DNA of 64,000 nt from Streptomyces sp. NBC_00457 (GCF_036014015.1 NZ_CP107905.1:3596001-3660000), one strand, 5' to 3'; shown: positions 39,938-48,867, counted from the stretch's first letter. Made by a program: numbers and translations. Notes: generated from the sequence alone by a model not told the origin.

Positions 39938-40052
39938 GCGGGGACTCCATGTGGCGAGGGGAGGGACGGCACGCCATCGGGACACAGAGACCCCGTGGAG
40001 AGGAGCGTGCGGAGGATCTGGCGTTGACTATGAGTGAGCGGCCCAGCCCTGC

Positions 40053-40997
40053 CTAGCCTCTGTCCGATCGATCTCCCGGATCACGATCATCCTTGCCGTG
40101 GATGGTCTCGGCGACCCGGGCCGCCGTCTCCCGCAGCCAGATGTGCGCCGCGTCGTGCGTGTGCACCGGGTGCCACCACAGGGCTTCCCTGAGCGGCACG
40201 GCGTCGTAGGGCGGTTCCACGACCCGTACGGGGACGAGTCCGTCCAGTCGGTCGGCGAGATGCCCCTGGATCAGGGCGACCCGCCGGGTGCCCGCGACCA
40301 GGAGGGGCATCAACTGGAAGCTGTCGACGGAGACTTCGACGCGCGGCTCGATACCGAGCATGGCGATCTGACGGGCGGCGGGTGCGTCGTACGTGCGCTG
40401 GTACGTCACCCACGGCAGCCGGGCCAGGTCGTCGAGGGTGAGCTGCTCGCCGACCTCGGGGTTGTCGTCGGCGACGAGGTAGACCCAGCGGTCCCGGTAG
40501 AGCTCCACGGCGGGAAAGTCGCCGATGATGCCGTGCGGCAACAGCAGCCCGTCGGCGGTGCTCAGCAGCGCCCCGGTGTTCTCGGTGAGGTCCGTCGGGG
40601 GCTGCCTGAAGCGCAGCCTGATCCCCGGAGCCTCGGTGTGGACGGTGCGGGCAAGTTCGGCACCGAAGACGGCCACCGCGTAGTCGGAAGCGATCAGCGT
40701 GAACTCGTGCTCCTCGCGGGCGGGGTCGAACACCGCCTGGCTGGTGAAGACGCGTTCGAGCAGGTCGCAGGCGGTGGTGGTGCGGTCGAGGAGGGCCAGG
40801 CCGAGGGCGGTCAGTTCGTAGCGTCCGCCGACCCTGGAGAGCAGGTCGTCGTCGAAGTGGCGGCGCAGCCGGGCCAGGGCGGCACTCATGGCGGGCTGGC
40901 TGAGCCCGATGCGCCGGCCCGCCTTGGTGACGTTGCGCTCCTCCAGGAGGGCGCGCAGGGCGACGACGAGGTTGAGGTCCAGGCTGGCCAGGTTCAC
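40053..40997 (-). CDS. LysR-family regulator of the aromatic cluster
   Basis: A 314-residue LysR protein. The winged helix is LDLNLVVALRALLEERNVTKAGRRIGLSQPAMSAALARLR, followed by a ligand domain with ARLPWVTYQRTYDAP and VEVSVDSFQLMPLLVAGTRRVALIQGHLAD. The pattern is that of the NodD/LinR-type branch, which often responds to aromatics. GTG 40997 is chosen because the next upstream frame has no ribosome site. Divergent from the catabolic operon, so direct control across the shared 137-base region is likely. Confidence 0.92.
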   Translation of the reverse strand: MNLASLDLNLVVALRALLEERNVTKAGRRIGLSQPAMSAALARLRRHFDDDLLSRVGGRYELTALGLALLDRTTTACDLLERVFTSQAVFDPAREEHEFTLIASDYAVAVFGAELARTVHTEAPGIRLRFRQPPTDLTENTGALLSTADGLLLPHGIIGDFPAVELYRDRWVYLVADDNPEVGEQLTLDDLARLPWVTYQRTYDAPAARQIAMLGIEPRVEVSVDSFQLMPLLVAGTRRVALIQGHLADRLDGLVPVRVVEPPYDAVPLREALWWHPVHTHDAAHIWLRETAARVAETIHGKDDRDPGDRSDRG

Positions 40998-41052
40998 GAG
41001 ATGTCCCGGTGCGGAGTAGAAAACTGAGAGGCCACGGGTATTCGTCGTCTGG

Positions 41053-41119
41053 ATTCGGATCATCCAAGGAATCGATTTCCCCGATCGCAATTTACGCGCC
41101 AGATTGGTGACATCGCAAT
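41053..41119. promoter_or_regulatory. candidate LysR operator region
   Basis: ATTC-N12-GAAT at 41053-41072 is a short dyad, and ATCGCAAT occurs as a direct repeat at 41084-41091 and 41112-41119, 28 bases apart. These lie in AT-richer DNA between the LysR gene and the first catabolic gene. They are candidates only. Confidence 0.35.
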
Positions 41120-41134
41120 CGGGAGGACATCTCC

Positions 41135-42109
41135 GTGAAATCCGCAGCCACGCCGGCGCCCCTCTTCACCGGCTCCTTCGCCCTCGGCACCTTCTCCGCC
41201 CCGGCCCGGACCCCGTCCGCGGGACTGGTGCTCCCGGACGGCAGGGTGCTGGACCTGCGTACGACCACCCTCGCGCTCCTGGAGCGCTGGGACGAGGAAC
41301 TGCCGCGCCTGCACGGCCTCGCGAGCGATCCGGCCGGTGACTGGCTGTCGCTCGACGACCTGAACGTGCACGCGCCCGTCGAGCCCCGGCAGGTCTTCCA
41401 GTCCGGCGCCAACTACCGGCAGCACGTGATCGACCTGGAGCTCGCGCACCGCGCCCCGGACGACCCGCGCACCGTCGAGGAGGCCCGCGCCGAGATCGCG
41501 GCGATCATGGACAAGCGGGCCGCCGAGGACCTCCCGTACGTCTTCATCGGCCTGCCGACCACGATCAGCGGCCCCTACGACGACGTCGTACTGCCCGCGT
41601 GGGCCGGGCAGCCCGACTGGGAGCTGGAGCTGGCGGCTGTGATCGCCAAGCCCGCCTACCGTGTGTCCGTCGAGGAGGCGCTGGAGTACGTCGCCGGGTA
41701 CACGATCGCCAACGACCTCACCGACCGCGCGACCGTCTTCCGGCGGGACATGAAGGCCATCGGCACCGACTGGCTGCGCTGCAAGAACGCGCCCGGCTTC
41801 ACCCCGCTCGGCCCATGGCTGGTCCCGGCCGAGTCGATCGCCGACCCCGGCGACCTGCGGGTCACGCTGAGGCTGAACGGCGACACCATGCAGGACGAGT
41901 CCACCAAGGACATGCTCTTCGGCATCGCGCGGCTGGTGTCGTACATCTCCCAGACCGCTCAACTCCTGCCCGGCGACCTGGTGCTGACGGGCAGCCCGGC
42001 CGGCAACGGCCTGCACTGGGGGCGACTGCTGCGCGACGGCGACGTCATGGAGGGGTCCATCACCGGTCTGGGTGTGCAGCGCACCCGATGCGTCGGGGAG
42101 GCCTCGTGA
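41135..42109 (+). CDS. fumarylacetoacetate hydrolase-fold enzyme, first copy
   Basis: A 324-residue FAH-family enzyme. Core motifs: VFQSGANYRQHVID, FIGLPTTISGPYDDVVLP, WELELAAVIAKPAY with the metal-binding Glu residues, GYTIANDLTDRA and DLVLTGSPAGNG. Such enzymes hydrolyse or decarboxylate acylpyruvates and oxo-dienoates made by meta-cleavage. The GTG start has GGGAGG upstream. The stop overlaps the next start as GTGA. First gene of the operon. Confidence 0.92.
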   Translation: MKSAATPAPLFTGSFALGTFSAPARTPSAGLVLPDGRVLDLRTTTLALLERWDEELPRLHGLASDPAGDWLSLDDLNVHAPVEPRQVFQSGANYRQHVIDLELAHRAPDDPRTVEEARAEIAAIMDKRAAEDLPYVFIGLPTTISGPYDDVVLPAWAGQPDWELELAAVIAKPAYRVSVEEALEYVAGYTIANDLTDRATVFRRDMKAIGTDWLRCKNAPGFTPLGPWLVPAESIADPGDLRVTLRLNGDTMQDESTKDMLFGIARLVSYISQTAQLLPGDLVLTGSPAGNGLHWGRLLRDGDVMEGSITGLGVQRTRCVGEAS

Positions 42110-43062
42110 ACCGACACGACCCCGAGGGCGCGATCGCCGAGGCCGCCAAGGCGTACTCGAACTGGGGCCGTTGGGGCGAGGACGACGTCCTCGGCACGCT
42201 CAACTTCCTGGACGCCGAAAAGCGCCGTGAGGGCGCGGCCCTCGTCCGCGACGGCGTCAGCTTCTCGCTCTCCCAGCGTTTCGAGATGAACGGCCCGCAG
42301 AAGGGCTGGCGGCGGCGCACGAATCCGGTGCACACCATGCTCGACACCGGCACCGACGCCGCCCTGGGCAACCAGGGTTTCCCGCACGGCTTCGGCGGCG
42401 CCGACGACGTGATCGCGATGCCGCTGCAGTGCTCCACCCAGTGGGACGGTCTCGGCCACATCTTCGACCATGGCAAGGCATGGAACGGGCGGTCCGCCGA
42501 GAAGGTCGTCACTTCCGACGGCGACCTCGTCACCGGCATCGAGCACATGGCGCCGTACGTGGCCGGGCGGGGCGTCCTCCTCGATGTGGGTCTGGTCGTC
42601 GGCGAGAACGGCGAACTGCCCGACGGCTTCGCCATCACCGAGGAGCACCTGACCGCCGGCGCCGAGGCGCACGGCGTCACCGTCGGCCGCGGCGACCTCG
42701 TCCTCGTCCGCACCGGACGGCTGGCCCGCGCCAAGCGCGACGGCTGGGGCGAGTACGCGGGCGGTCCCTCGCCCGGGCTGAGTTTCACCACCGCCGGCTG
42801 GCTGCACGGCAGCGAGATCGCCGCGATCGCCACCGACACCTGGGGTTTCGAGGTCCGGCCCAACGAGTTCGACCACGCCTTCCAGCCGCTGCACCAGGTT
42901 GCCATCCCCAACATCGGCCTGCTCATAGGCGAGATGTGGGACCTCGACGCGCTGGCCGAGCACTGCGCGGCCGACGGGCGGTACGAGTTCTGGCTCACCG
43001 CCGCTCCGCTGCCCATCACCGGAGCCGTCGGCTCCCCCGTAAACCCGATCGCCGTCAAGTAG
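42106..43062 (+). CDS. cyclase-family metal-dependent hydrolase
   Basis: A 318-residue protein of the Cyclase (kynurenine formamidase-like) superfamily. The metal site lies in MPLQCSTQWDGLGHIFDHG, the long-form variant of the HxGTHxD motif. GVLLDVGLVV, VGRGDLVLVRTG and AIATDTWGFEVRPNEF follow. It probably opens an amide or lactone ring, as in isatin or formamide hydrolysis. The specific substrate is unknown. The GTG start overlaps the previous stop. Confidence 0.88.
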   Translation: MNRHDPEGAIAEAAKAYSNWGRWGEDDVLGTLNFLDAEKRREGAALVRDGVSFSLSQRFEMNGPQKGWRRRTNPVHTMLDTGTDAALGNQGFPHGFGGADDVIAMPLQCSTQWDGLGHIFDHGKAWNGRSAEKVVTSDGDLVTGIEHMAPYVAGRGVLLDVGLVVGENGELPDGFAITEEHLTAGAEAHGVTVGRGDLVLVRTGRLARAKRDGWGEYAGGPSPGLSFTTAGWLHGSEIAAIATDTWGFEVRPNEFDHAFQPLHQVAIPNIGLLIGEMWDLDALAEHCAADGRYEFWLTAAPLPITGAVGSPVNPIAVK

Positions 43063-43073
43063 CGCCCCGGACC

Positions 43074-43118
43074 GGCCGGGTGGACGGCGCCCAGACAGCC
43101 CCGACTGCCCACCCGGCC
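43074..43118 (+). promoter_or_regulatory. inverted repeat between cyclase and monooxygenase genes
   Basis: GGCCGGGTGG (43074-43083) pairs with CCACCCGGCC (43109-43118). This 10-bp stem in the only long gap of the operon (111 bases) may be a partial terminator. The distal genes could also have their own promoter here. Confidence 0.4.
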
Positions 43119-43173
43119 CCGCGCCGGCACCCCTGCCGCCCGACGTCGCGCGGCTCCATCCCAGGGAGACCCC

Positions 43174-44322
43174 ATGACCGACCCCCGCCCCCGCACCGTC
43201 CTCGTCATCGGCGGCGGCGCCTCCGGCAACGCCGTGACCGTGCTGCTGCGGCGAGCCGGCATCGCCGTGGACCTGATCGAGGCCAAACCCGACTGGAACG
43301 TCCTCGGCTCCGGCATCACCCTCCAGGGCAACGCGCTGCGCGTGCTGCGCGAGCTGGGCGTATGGGACAAGGTTCAGGAGAGCGGCTATGCCTTCGACTC
43401 CGTGGGCCTGGCCACCCCCGACGGCCATGTGGTCCACGTCCAGCAGGACATCCGTACCGGCGGCGAGGACCTGCCCGCGACCATCGGCATGCAGCGGCCC
43501 CGGCTGCAGGAGATCCTGTGCGAGGCGGTCCGGGAGAGCGGCGCGCACGTCCGCCTCGGCACCACCGCGGACGAGCTGGTCCAGGACGACACGGGCGTCA
43601 CCGCCCGCTTCAGCGACGGCACCGAGGGCCACTACGACCTCGTCGTCGCCGCCGACGGTCTCAACTCCCTGACCCGCGCGATGATCGGCATCAGCGAGAA
43701 GCCCGAGCCGACCGGCATGGCCATCTGGCGCATCGCCGCACCCCGCCCGGCGAGCGTGGAGCGCACGGACCTGGCCTTCGGCGGGACCTGCTACATCGCC
43801 GGCTACTGCCCCACCAGCGAGAACACCATCTACGCCTATCTCGTCGAGGCCAACCGCGACCGCGCCTCCATCGACCCGGCCACGTACGCGGACGAGATGC
43901 GACGCCTGGCAGTCTCGTACGGCGGCGCCTGGCCCGAGATCGCCGCGAGCATCACCGACCCGGCCGAGGTCAACTACACCTGGTTCGACCGGCTGCTCGT
44001 CGAGGGTTCCTGGCACCGCGGCCGGGTCGTGCTGGTCGGCGACGCCGCCCACGCCTGCCCGCCCACTCTCGCGCAGGGCGCGGCCATGTCGCTGGAGGAC
44101 GCCTCCGTGCTGGCCGAGCTGCTGAGCGCGCAGGAGTCGTGGGATTCCCTCGACTCTCTCGACAATCTGCTGACCCGGTACCACGAGCGCCGGATCGACC
44201 GTGTCCGCATGGTCGTCGAGGCCTCGGTGCAGCTCGGCCAGTGGCAGCTGGACGGCATCCGCGACGCCGACGTGCCCGGTCTGATCGGCCGCACGATGTC
44301 CGCCCTGAAGGAGACCCCGTGA
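43174..44322 (+). CDS. FAD-dependent aromatic monooxygenase
   Basis: A 382-residue class A flavoprotein hydroxylase, similar in layout to salicylate hydroxylase. FAD-binding GGGASGNAVTVLLRRAG near residues 12-28; the second motif is YDLVVAADGLNSLTR; the third is GRVVLVGDAAHACPPTLAQG. It should hydroxylate an aromatic ring using NAD(P)H and oxygen, preparing a diol for the extradiol dioxygenase two genes on. GGGAG precedes the ATG. The stop overlaps the amidohydrolase start as GTGA. Confidence 0.92.
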   Translation: MTDPRPRTVLVIGGGASGNAVTVLLRRAGIAVDLIEAKPDWNVLGSGITLQGNALRVLRELGVWDKVQESGYAFDSVGLATPDGHVVHVQQDIRTGGEDLPATIGMQRPRLQEILCEAVRESGAHVRLGTTADELVQDDTGVTARFSDGTEGHYDLVVAADGLNSLTRAMIGISEKPEPTGMAIWRIAAPRPASVERTDLAFGGTCYIAGYCPTSENTIYAYLVEANRDRASIDPATYADEMRRLAVSYGGAWPEIAASITDPAEVNYTWFDRLLVEGSWHRGRVVLVGDAAHACPPTLAQGAAMSLEDASVLAELLSAQESWDSLDSLDNLLTRYHERRIDRVRMVVEASVQLGQWQLDGIRDADVPGLIGRTMSALKETP

Positions 44323-45344
44323 CGACCCCGGACACACCGAATATCTCGGCCACCCCCACCATCGACGTCCACGCGCACGTCCTGCTTCCGCAGGTCGAGG
44401 AGGCCGTCGCCGGACACCCCGGGCTGGCCGCCGCCCGCAGTCTCGACGCCCGCCGCAACGGCCCCGACGCCCTCGCCGTCAGCGGCCCGATGGTCCGCGA
44501 CCGCCTCCCTCGACTGACCGACGTCAAGGCCCGGCTCACCGCGATGGACGCCTCCGGCGTCGACCTCCAACTGGTCTCGCCCTCCCCGTCGCACTACCAC
44601 TACTGGGCCGACGAGGACCTGGCCCGCACGGTGTGGGAGCTGGCCAACTCCGGCACCGCCGCGCACGTCGCCCAGGCCCCCGAACGGCTCCTCGGCCTCG
44701 GTCTGGTGCCGCTCCAGCATCCGGCGCTGGCCGTGGAGGCGCTGGACCACGCCCAAGCGCAGGGGCTGCTGGGCGTGGAGATCTCCTCGCACGCGCCCGG
44801 CCTGGAGCTGTCGGACCCGGCGTACGCACCCTTCTGGACCCGCGCCGAGGAGACCGGCGCCGTGCTCTTCCTGCACCCCTTCGGCTGCACGCTCGACGAG
44901 CGCCTGGACCGCTGGTACCTGTCCAACACGGTCGGGCAGCCCACCGAGAACGCCGTCGCGCTCTCCCACCTCATCTTCTCCGGCGTGCTGGACCGCCACC
45001 CCGGCCTGAAGGTGATCGCCGCTCACGGCGGCGGCTACCTGCCCACCCACATCGGCCGCTCCGACCACGCCTGGCGGACCAGACCGGACACGCGGGGCTG
45101 CGCGTCCGAGCCGAGCAGCTACCTCAAGCGGCTGTACTTCGACTCGCTCGTCCACGACCCGCACGTCCTGCGCGAGCTGATCCGGGTGGCCGGTCCCGAC
45201 CGGGTCCTGCTCGGCTCGGACTTCCCCTTCGACATGGGCACCGAGGACCCCGTCGGCGCGCTGCGCGCCCAGACGGACCTGCCCGACCCCCACTTCCACG
45301 CCGTACGCGGCGGCAACGCGGCAACGCTGCTGCGCCTCTCCTGA
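44319..45344 (+). CDS. amidohydrolase/decarboxylase (ACMSD-like)
   Basis: A 341-residue amidohydrolase_2 protein. The metal site HxH is in IDVHAHVLLP; VKARLTAMDASGVDLQLVSPSP follows, then LFLHPFGCTLDE, KVIAAHGGGYLPTHIGRSDHA and the Asp in LLGSDFPFDMG. This is the set seen in aminocarboxymuconate-semialdehyde decarboxylase and dihydroxybenzoate decarboxylases. It may remove a carboxyl group before or after ring cleavage. GTG start overlapping the monooxygenase stop. Confidence 0.9.
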   Translation: MTTPDTPNISATPTIDVHAHVLLPQVEEAVAGHPGLAAARSLDARRNGPDALAVSGPMVRDRLPRLTDVKARLTAMDASGVDLQLVSPSPSHYHYWADEDLARTVWELANSGTAAHVAQAPERLLGLGLVPLQHPALAVEALDHAQAQGLLGVEISSHAPGLELSDPAYAPFWTRAEETGAVLFLHPFGCTLDERLDRWYLSNTVGQPTENAVALSHLIFSGVLDRHPGLKVIAAHGGGYLPTHIGRSDHAWRTRPDTRGCASEPSSYLKRLYFDSLVHDPHVLRELIRVAGPDRVLLGSDFPFDMGTEDPVGALRAQTDLPDPHFHAVRGGNAATLLRLS

Positions 45345-45355
45345 GGAGCCCCGAC

Positions 45356-46318
45356 ATGACCAACGACATGACCAACGAGCTGCCCAACCGTCTGCTCACC
45401 CACCTGCGGCACGTCGACCTCGCCGTGCCCGACTACGACAAGCAGCTCGACTTCTACGCCGGAGTCTGGGGCCTGACCAAGGTCGCCGAGGACTCGGGTA
45501 TCTCCTTCCTGGCCGCCGAGGGCAGCCCCGAGCAGTACGTCGTACGGCTCCGCAAGGCCGACGAGAAGCGGCTCGACCTCGTCTCCTACGGCACCGCGTC
45601 GGCCGCCCACGTGGACACGCTCGCCGAGCAACTCCTCGCAGACGGCGTGCGGTTGATCTCGCAGCCGGGCAAGGTCGACACCCCCGGCGGGGGCTACGGC
45701 TTCCGCTTCTTCGACGGCGACGGCCGCACCATCGAGGTCTCGGCGGAGGTCGAGGCCCGGCAGCACCGGCGTATCGAGGAGAAGGAGGCCATCCCGGTCC
45801 GCCTCTCGCACGTCGTCCTCAACTCCCCCGACCTGGACGGCACCCGCACCTGGTACGAACGCCACCTCGGCTTCCGGCTGTCCGACACGCTCAGCTCCCC
45901 GCACATGGGCGAGGTCATGCACTTCATGCGGATCAGCAGCCAGCACCACTCGATGGCCCTCGCCAAGGGGCCGCACACCTCCCTGCACCACGTCTCGTTC
46001 GAGATGCGCGGCCTGGACGAGTACATGCGCGGCTCGGGACGCGTGATGCGCTCCGGTGCCCGCAAGGTCTGGGGCCCGGGCCGCCACATGGCCGGCGACA
46101 ACACCTTCACGTACTTCCTCGACCCGCACGGCAACACCGTCGAGTACACAACGGAGTTGGAGGAGCTCGATGAGGACACGTGGCATCCGCACGTCTACGA
46201 CTTCTCCCGGCCCGAGGTCACCGACCAGTGGGGCACGGCGAACCCGATGAACGAACTGATCGCCAAGGAGTCCTTCAACGACGTCGACCCCGGCGTCTTC
46301 GTCGCCCCGCCGGTCTGA
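45356..46318 (+). CDS. extradiol (catechol 2,3-type) dioxygenase
   Basis: A 320-residue two-domain vicinal-oxygen-chelate enzyme. Domain 1 starts LLTHLRHVDLAVPDYDKQLDFY; domain 2 starts LSHVVLNSPDLDGTRTWYERHL. The Fe(II) ligands are the His in LSHVVL, the His in SLHHVSFEM and the Glu in HGNTVEYTTE. It should cleave a diol next to one hydroxyl (meta-cleavage). GAGGAG lies 7 bases before the ATG. Its product would suit the following FAH-fold enzyme. Confidence 0.93.
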   Translation: MTNDMTNELPNRLLTHLRHVDLAVPDYDKQLDFYAGVWGLTKVAEDSGISFLAAEGSPEQYVVRLRKADEKRLDLVSYGTASAAHVDTLAEQLLADGVRLISQPGKVDTPGGGYGFRFFDGDGRTIEVSAEVEARQHRRIEEKEAIPVRLSHVVLNSPDLDGTRTWYERHLGFRLSDTLSSPHMGEVMHFMRISSQHHSMALAKGPHTSLHHVSFEMRGLDEYMRGSGRVMRSGARKVWGPGRHMAGDNTFTYFLDPHGNTVEYTTELEELDEDTWHPHVYDFSRPEVTDQWGTANPMNELIAKESFNDVDPGVFVAPPV

Positions 46319-46332
46319 GCCCCAGGACTGCC

Positions 46333-47310
46333 ATGCGCTTCGCCACGTACGAACACCACGGCCGCCGCAGCATCGCCACCGTGGATGACGACGGCACCCT
46401 CTACCCCATCCCCATCCCCATCCCCGGCCACGCCTCGCTGCTCGACCTGCTCCGGGCGGGCCCCGCGGCCCTGCGCGAGGCGGGCAACGCCACGCCGGCC
46501 GCGCCGGGCGGCACGCATGTCTCGCAGGTGCGGCTGCTGCCGCCTCTCCAGCCACCGTCCGTACGGGACTTCGTCACCTTCGAGGAACACGTCGAGGGCG
46601 TACGACGCAGCATCGACAACACGGCCGGGGTCCCCGACGCCTGGTACGACGCGCCGACCTTCTACTTCACCAATCCGTACGCCGTGATCGGCGCGCACGA
46701 CGACGTGCCCGTGCCGCCCGGCTCCTCGGTCCTGGACTTCGAACTCGAAGTCGCCGCCGTCATCGGCCGCGAGGGCCGCGACCTGACACCCGAGCGGGCC
46801 CGCGACCACATCATCGGCTACACGATCTTCAACGACTGGTCCGCCCGTGACCTTCAATCCGCGGAAATGAAGGTGGGGTTGGGCCCCTGCAAGGGCAAGG
46901 ACACCGCCGCCACCCTCGGCCCGTACCTGGTCACCACCGACGAGCTGGAGCCGTACCGGGACACGGACGGTTTCCTGCGGCTGACGCTGACCGCCGCGGT
47001 GAACGGCGAGGTGGTCGGCAAGGACCTGCTGTCCAACATGAGCTGGACCTTCGAGGAGATGGTCGCCTACGCCTCGCGCGGCACCTACGTCCGCCCGGGC
47101 GATGTGCTCGGCTCCGGCACCTGCGGCAACGGCGGCTGCCTGGCCGAGCTGTGGGGCGTACGCGGCCGCCAGGATCCGCCACCGCTGAAGCCCGGCGACA
47201 CCGTCACCCTCACCGTCGAGGGCATCGGCACCGTCTCCAACACCGTCGTGCCCGGCGATGGACCGGTACCGGTCCATCGGGCCCGCAAGCGCCCAAGGCT
47301 GCGCCCGTGA
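46333..47310 (+). CDS. fumarylacetoacetate hydrolase-fold enzyme, second copy
   Basis: A 325-residue FAH-family protein close to 2-hydroxyhepta-2,4-diene-dioate isomerase-type enzymes: VRDFVTFEEHVEG, PTFYFTNPYAVIGAHDDV, FELEVAAVIGREG with metal ligands, GYTIFNDWSARDLQ and GDVLGSGTCGNGG. The N-terminus has an odd IPIPIPIPG run made by repeats of CCCCAT. The C-terminus has a basic extension (VHRARKRPRLRP) encoded around a perfect 24-bp palindrome. GTGA overlap with the SDR gene. Confidence 0.9.
   Translation: MRFATYEHHGRRSIATVDDDGTLYPIPIPIPGHASLLDLLRAGPAALREAGNATPAAPGGTHVSQVRLLPPLQPPSVRDFVTFEEHVEGVRRSIDNTAGVPDAWYDAPTFYFTNPYAVIGAHDDVPVPPGSSVLDFELEVAAVIGREGRDLTPERARDHIIGYTIFNDWSARDLQSAEMKVGLGPCKGKDTAATLGPYLVTTDELEPYRDTDGFLRLTLTAAVNGEVVGKDLLSNMSWTFEEMVAYASRGTYVRPGDVLGSGTCGNGGCLAELWGVRGRQDPPPLKPGDTVTLTVEGIGTVSNTVVPGDGPVPVHRARKRPRLRP
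47256..47279. repeat. perfect 24-bp palindrome within the FAH gene
   Basis: CGATGGACCGGT joined to ACCGGTCCATCG is self-complementary over all 24 bases. It lies in the last codons of the FAH gene, 28 bases before the SDR start, where a strong stem could affect coupling or be a protein-binding site. Its origin is unclear. Confidence 0.6.
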
Positions 47311-48059
47311 ACAGCGTGGCCGTGAACAGGCTGGACGGCAAGGTCGTGATCGTCACCGGAGCCGCGCGCGGGCAGGGCGCGGCCGAGGCCGAGGCGCTGA
47401 CGCGCGCAGGGGCGGTGGTCGTCGCCACCGATGTGACTCAGGCTCCGGGCTGCCTGCGCCTGGACGTCACCGACGCGAAGGCGTGGGCAGCGCTCGCCGA
47501 AGAGCTGCGCTGCCAGTACGGAGAGGTCCACGGCCTGGTCAACAACGCCGGCATCACCTGGCGCGCGCGGCTCCACGAGGTCACGCCCGAGGACTTCGCC
47601 CGCGTCCAGGCGGTCAACGTCACCGGCCCGCTCCTTGCCATCCAGCACCTGGCGCCGTTGATGCCGCCGGGCTCGTCGATCGTCAACGTCGGCTCCTCCG
47701 CCGGGCTCACCGGGCACTACCCGGTCGCGTACACGGCCAGCAAGTGGGCGCTGCGCGGCCTGTCGAAGGCGGCCTGTGTCGAGCTGGGCCCGCGGGGCAT
47801 CCGCGTGAACACCATCCACCCCGGCTTCATCGAGACCGAGATGACCGCCTCCGCCGCGCCCGCCTTCCGCGAGGCGAACATCCGCGAGACGCCGCTGGCC
47901 CGCACCGGCACCGTCGACGAGATCACCCCGCTGGTGGTCTTCCTCCTCTCCGACGACGCCTCCTTCATCACCGGCGCCGAGATCCCCGTCGACGGCGGCT
48001 TCACCGCACACGGCGGCGCCAAGTCCATCTCCGACGCCCTGCGGTCGACCTCCGCCTGA
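47307..48059 (+). CDS. short-chain dehydrogenase of the aromatic cluster
   Basis: A 250-residue classical SDR: cofactor motif VTGAARGQGAAEA, NNAG in LVNNAGITW, catalytic Ser in VGSSAGL and YTASK, and an end typical of 3-oxoacyl-ACP reductase-like enzymes (FITGAEIPVDGGFTAHGG). ATDVTQ after strand 2 suggests NAD. It could oxidise a hydroxy intermediate of the pathway. The GTG start at 47307 overlaps the FAH stop; a GTG at 47316 is possible. Confidence 0.9.
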   Translation: MNSVAVNRLDGKVVIVTGAARGQGAAEAEALTRAGAVVVATDVTQAPGCLRLDVTDAKAWAALAEELRCQYGEVHGLVNNAGITWRARLHEVTPEDFARVQAVNVTGPLLAIQHLAPLMPPGSSIVNVGSSAGLTGHYPVAYTASKWALRGLSKAACVELGPRGIRVNTIHPGFIETEMTASAAPAFREANIRETPLARTGTVDEITPLVVFLLSDDASFITGAEIPVDGGFTAHGGAKSISDALRSTSA

Positions 48060-48084
48060 CCTCCGACCGATAGGACCCGTACGG

Positions 48085-48180
48085 GAACAAGGTCAGCGCG
48101 AGCGCCGCCGCGGCGGTCACCGACATCCCCGACGGGGCCTCGCCGGCAGCCGACGGCTTCGGCCTGTCCGGCAGTCATCG
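48085..48180 (+). pseudogene. remnant of a CoA-transferase subunit A gene (N-terminus only)
   Basis: Right after the SDR stop, one frame reads NKVSASAAAAVTDIPDGAS and then PAADGFGLSG. This closely follows the conserved start of 3-oxoacid/3-oxoadipate CoA-transferase subunit A (pattern xKV..SAAEAV.DIPDGAS.AVGGFGLSG). There is no start codon, the GG of GGFG is altered, and similarity stops within about 40 residues. It looks like a deleted last gene of the catabolic operon. The rest of 48060-48309 holds nothing else recognisable. Confidence 0.55.
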
Positions 48181-48309
48181 AGTGCTGATGCCGGTGCGCA
48201 TCCGGGGGGTGAGATTCCGCCGCTCGCCCGCGAGGACGGATCACCCGTGCCATGGTGGGGCATACCTTCAACAACTCCGGTCCCCCCACGAGCACTTCCG
48301 GGAGCGCCC

Positions 48310-48867
48310 ATGCTGCGCGGCATCGACGTGAGTTCCTACCAGTCCTCCGCTTACGACACCGACGGCCTCTCCTTCGTCTTCATCAAGGCGACGGAAGGCC
48401 GTTCGTACGTCAACCCGAAGCTCGCCGCCCAGACGAAAAGGGGCCGCGACGCCGGCCTGGTCGTCGGCTTCTACCACTTCCTCTGGCCCGGCAACCTCAC
48501 CGCCCAGGCCGAGTACTTCGTCAAGCACGCCCCGGAAAAGGGCAGCGACATCCTCGCCGTCGACTGGGAGACCACCGGCGACGGCACGCACGCGAGCAAC
48601 GCGGAGAAGGACCGGTTCATCCGCAAGGTGAAGGAGCTTCGGCCCAATCACCGGGTGATCTTGTACTGCAACCGGAATTTCTGGCTCAACATCGACACGA
48701 CGTCGTACGCGGGCGACGGCCTCTGGATCGCCGACTACGTCACCGCCGGTAAACCCCGCATCCAGGCGAAGTGGCGCTTCCACCAGTACACGAGCAACCC
48801 GATCGACAAGAACGTGGCGGACTTCGAGAGCAAGGCGGCGCTGCGGGCATGGGCCGACAACGCCTGA
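48310..48867 (+). CDS. GH25 lysozyme-type muramidase, no signal peptide
   Basis: A 185-residue glycoside hydrolase family 25 domain: LRGIDVSSYQSS at the start, FVFIKATEGRSYVNPKLAAQ, the catalytic acids in ILAVDWETTGDG, VILYCNRNFW and FHQYTSNPIDKNVADFE. It hydrolyses the MurNAc-GlcNAc bond of peptidoglycan. No signal sequence or wall-binding domain is present, as in phage endolysins that need a holin, or it is released by lysis. GGGAG precedes the ATG. Confidence 0.92.
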   Translation: MLRGIDVSSYQSSAYDTDGLSFVFIKATEGRSYVNPKLAAQTKRGRDAGLVVGFYHFLWPGNLTAQAEYFVKHAPEKGSDILAVDWETTGDGTHASNAEKDRFIRKVKELRPNHRVILYCNRNFWLNIDTTSYAGDGLWIADYVTAGKPRIQAKWRFHQYTSNPIDKNVADFESKAALRAWADNA

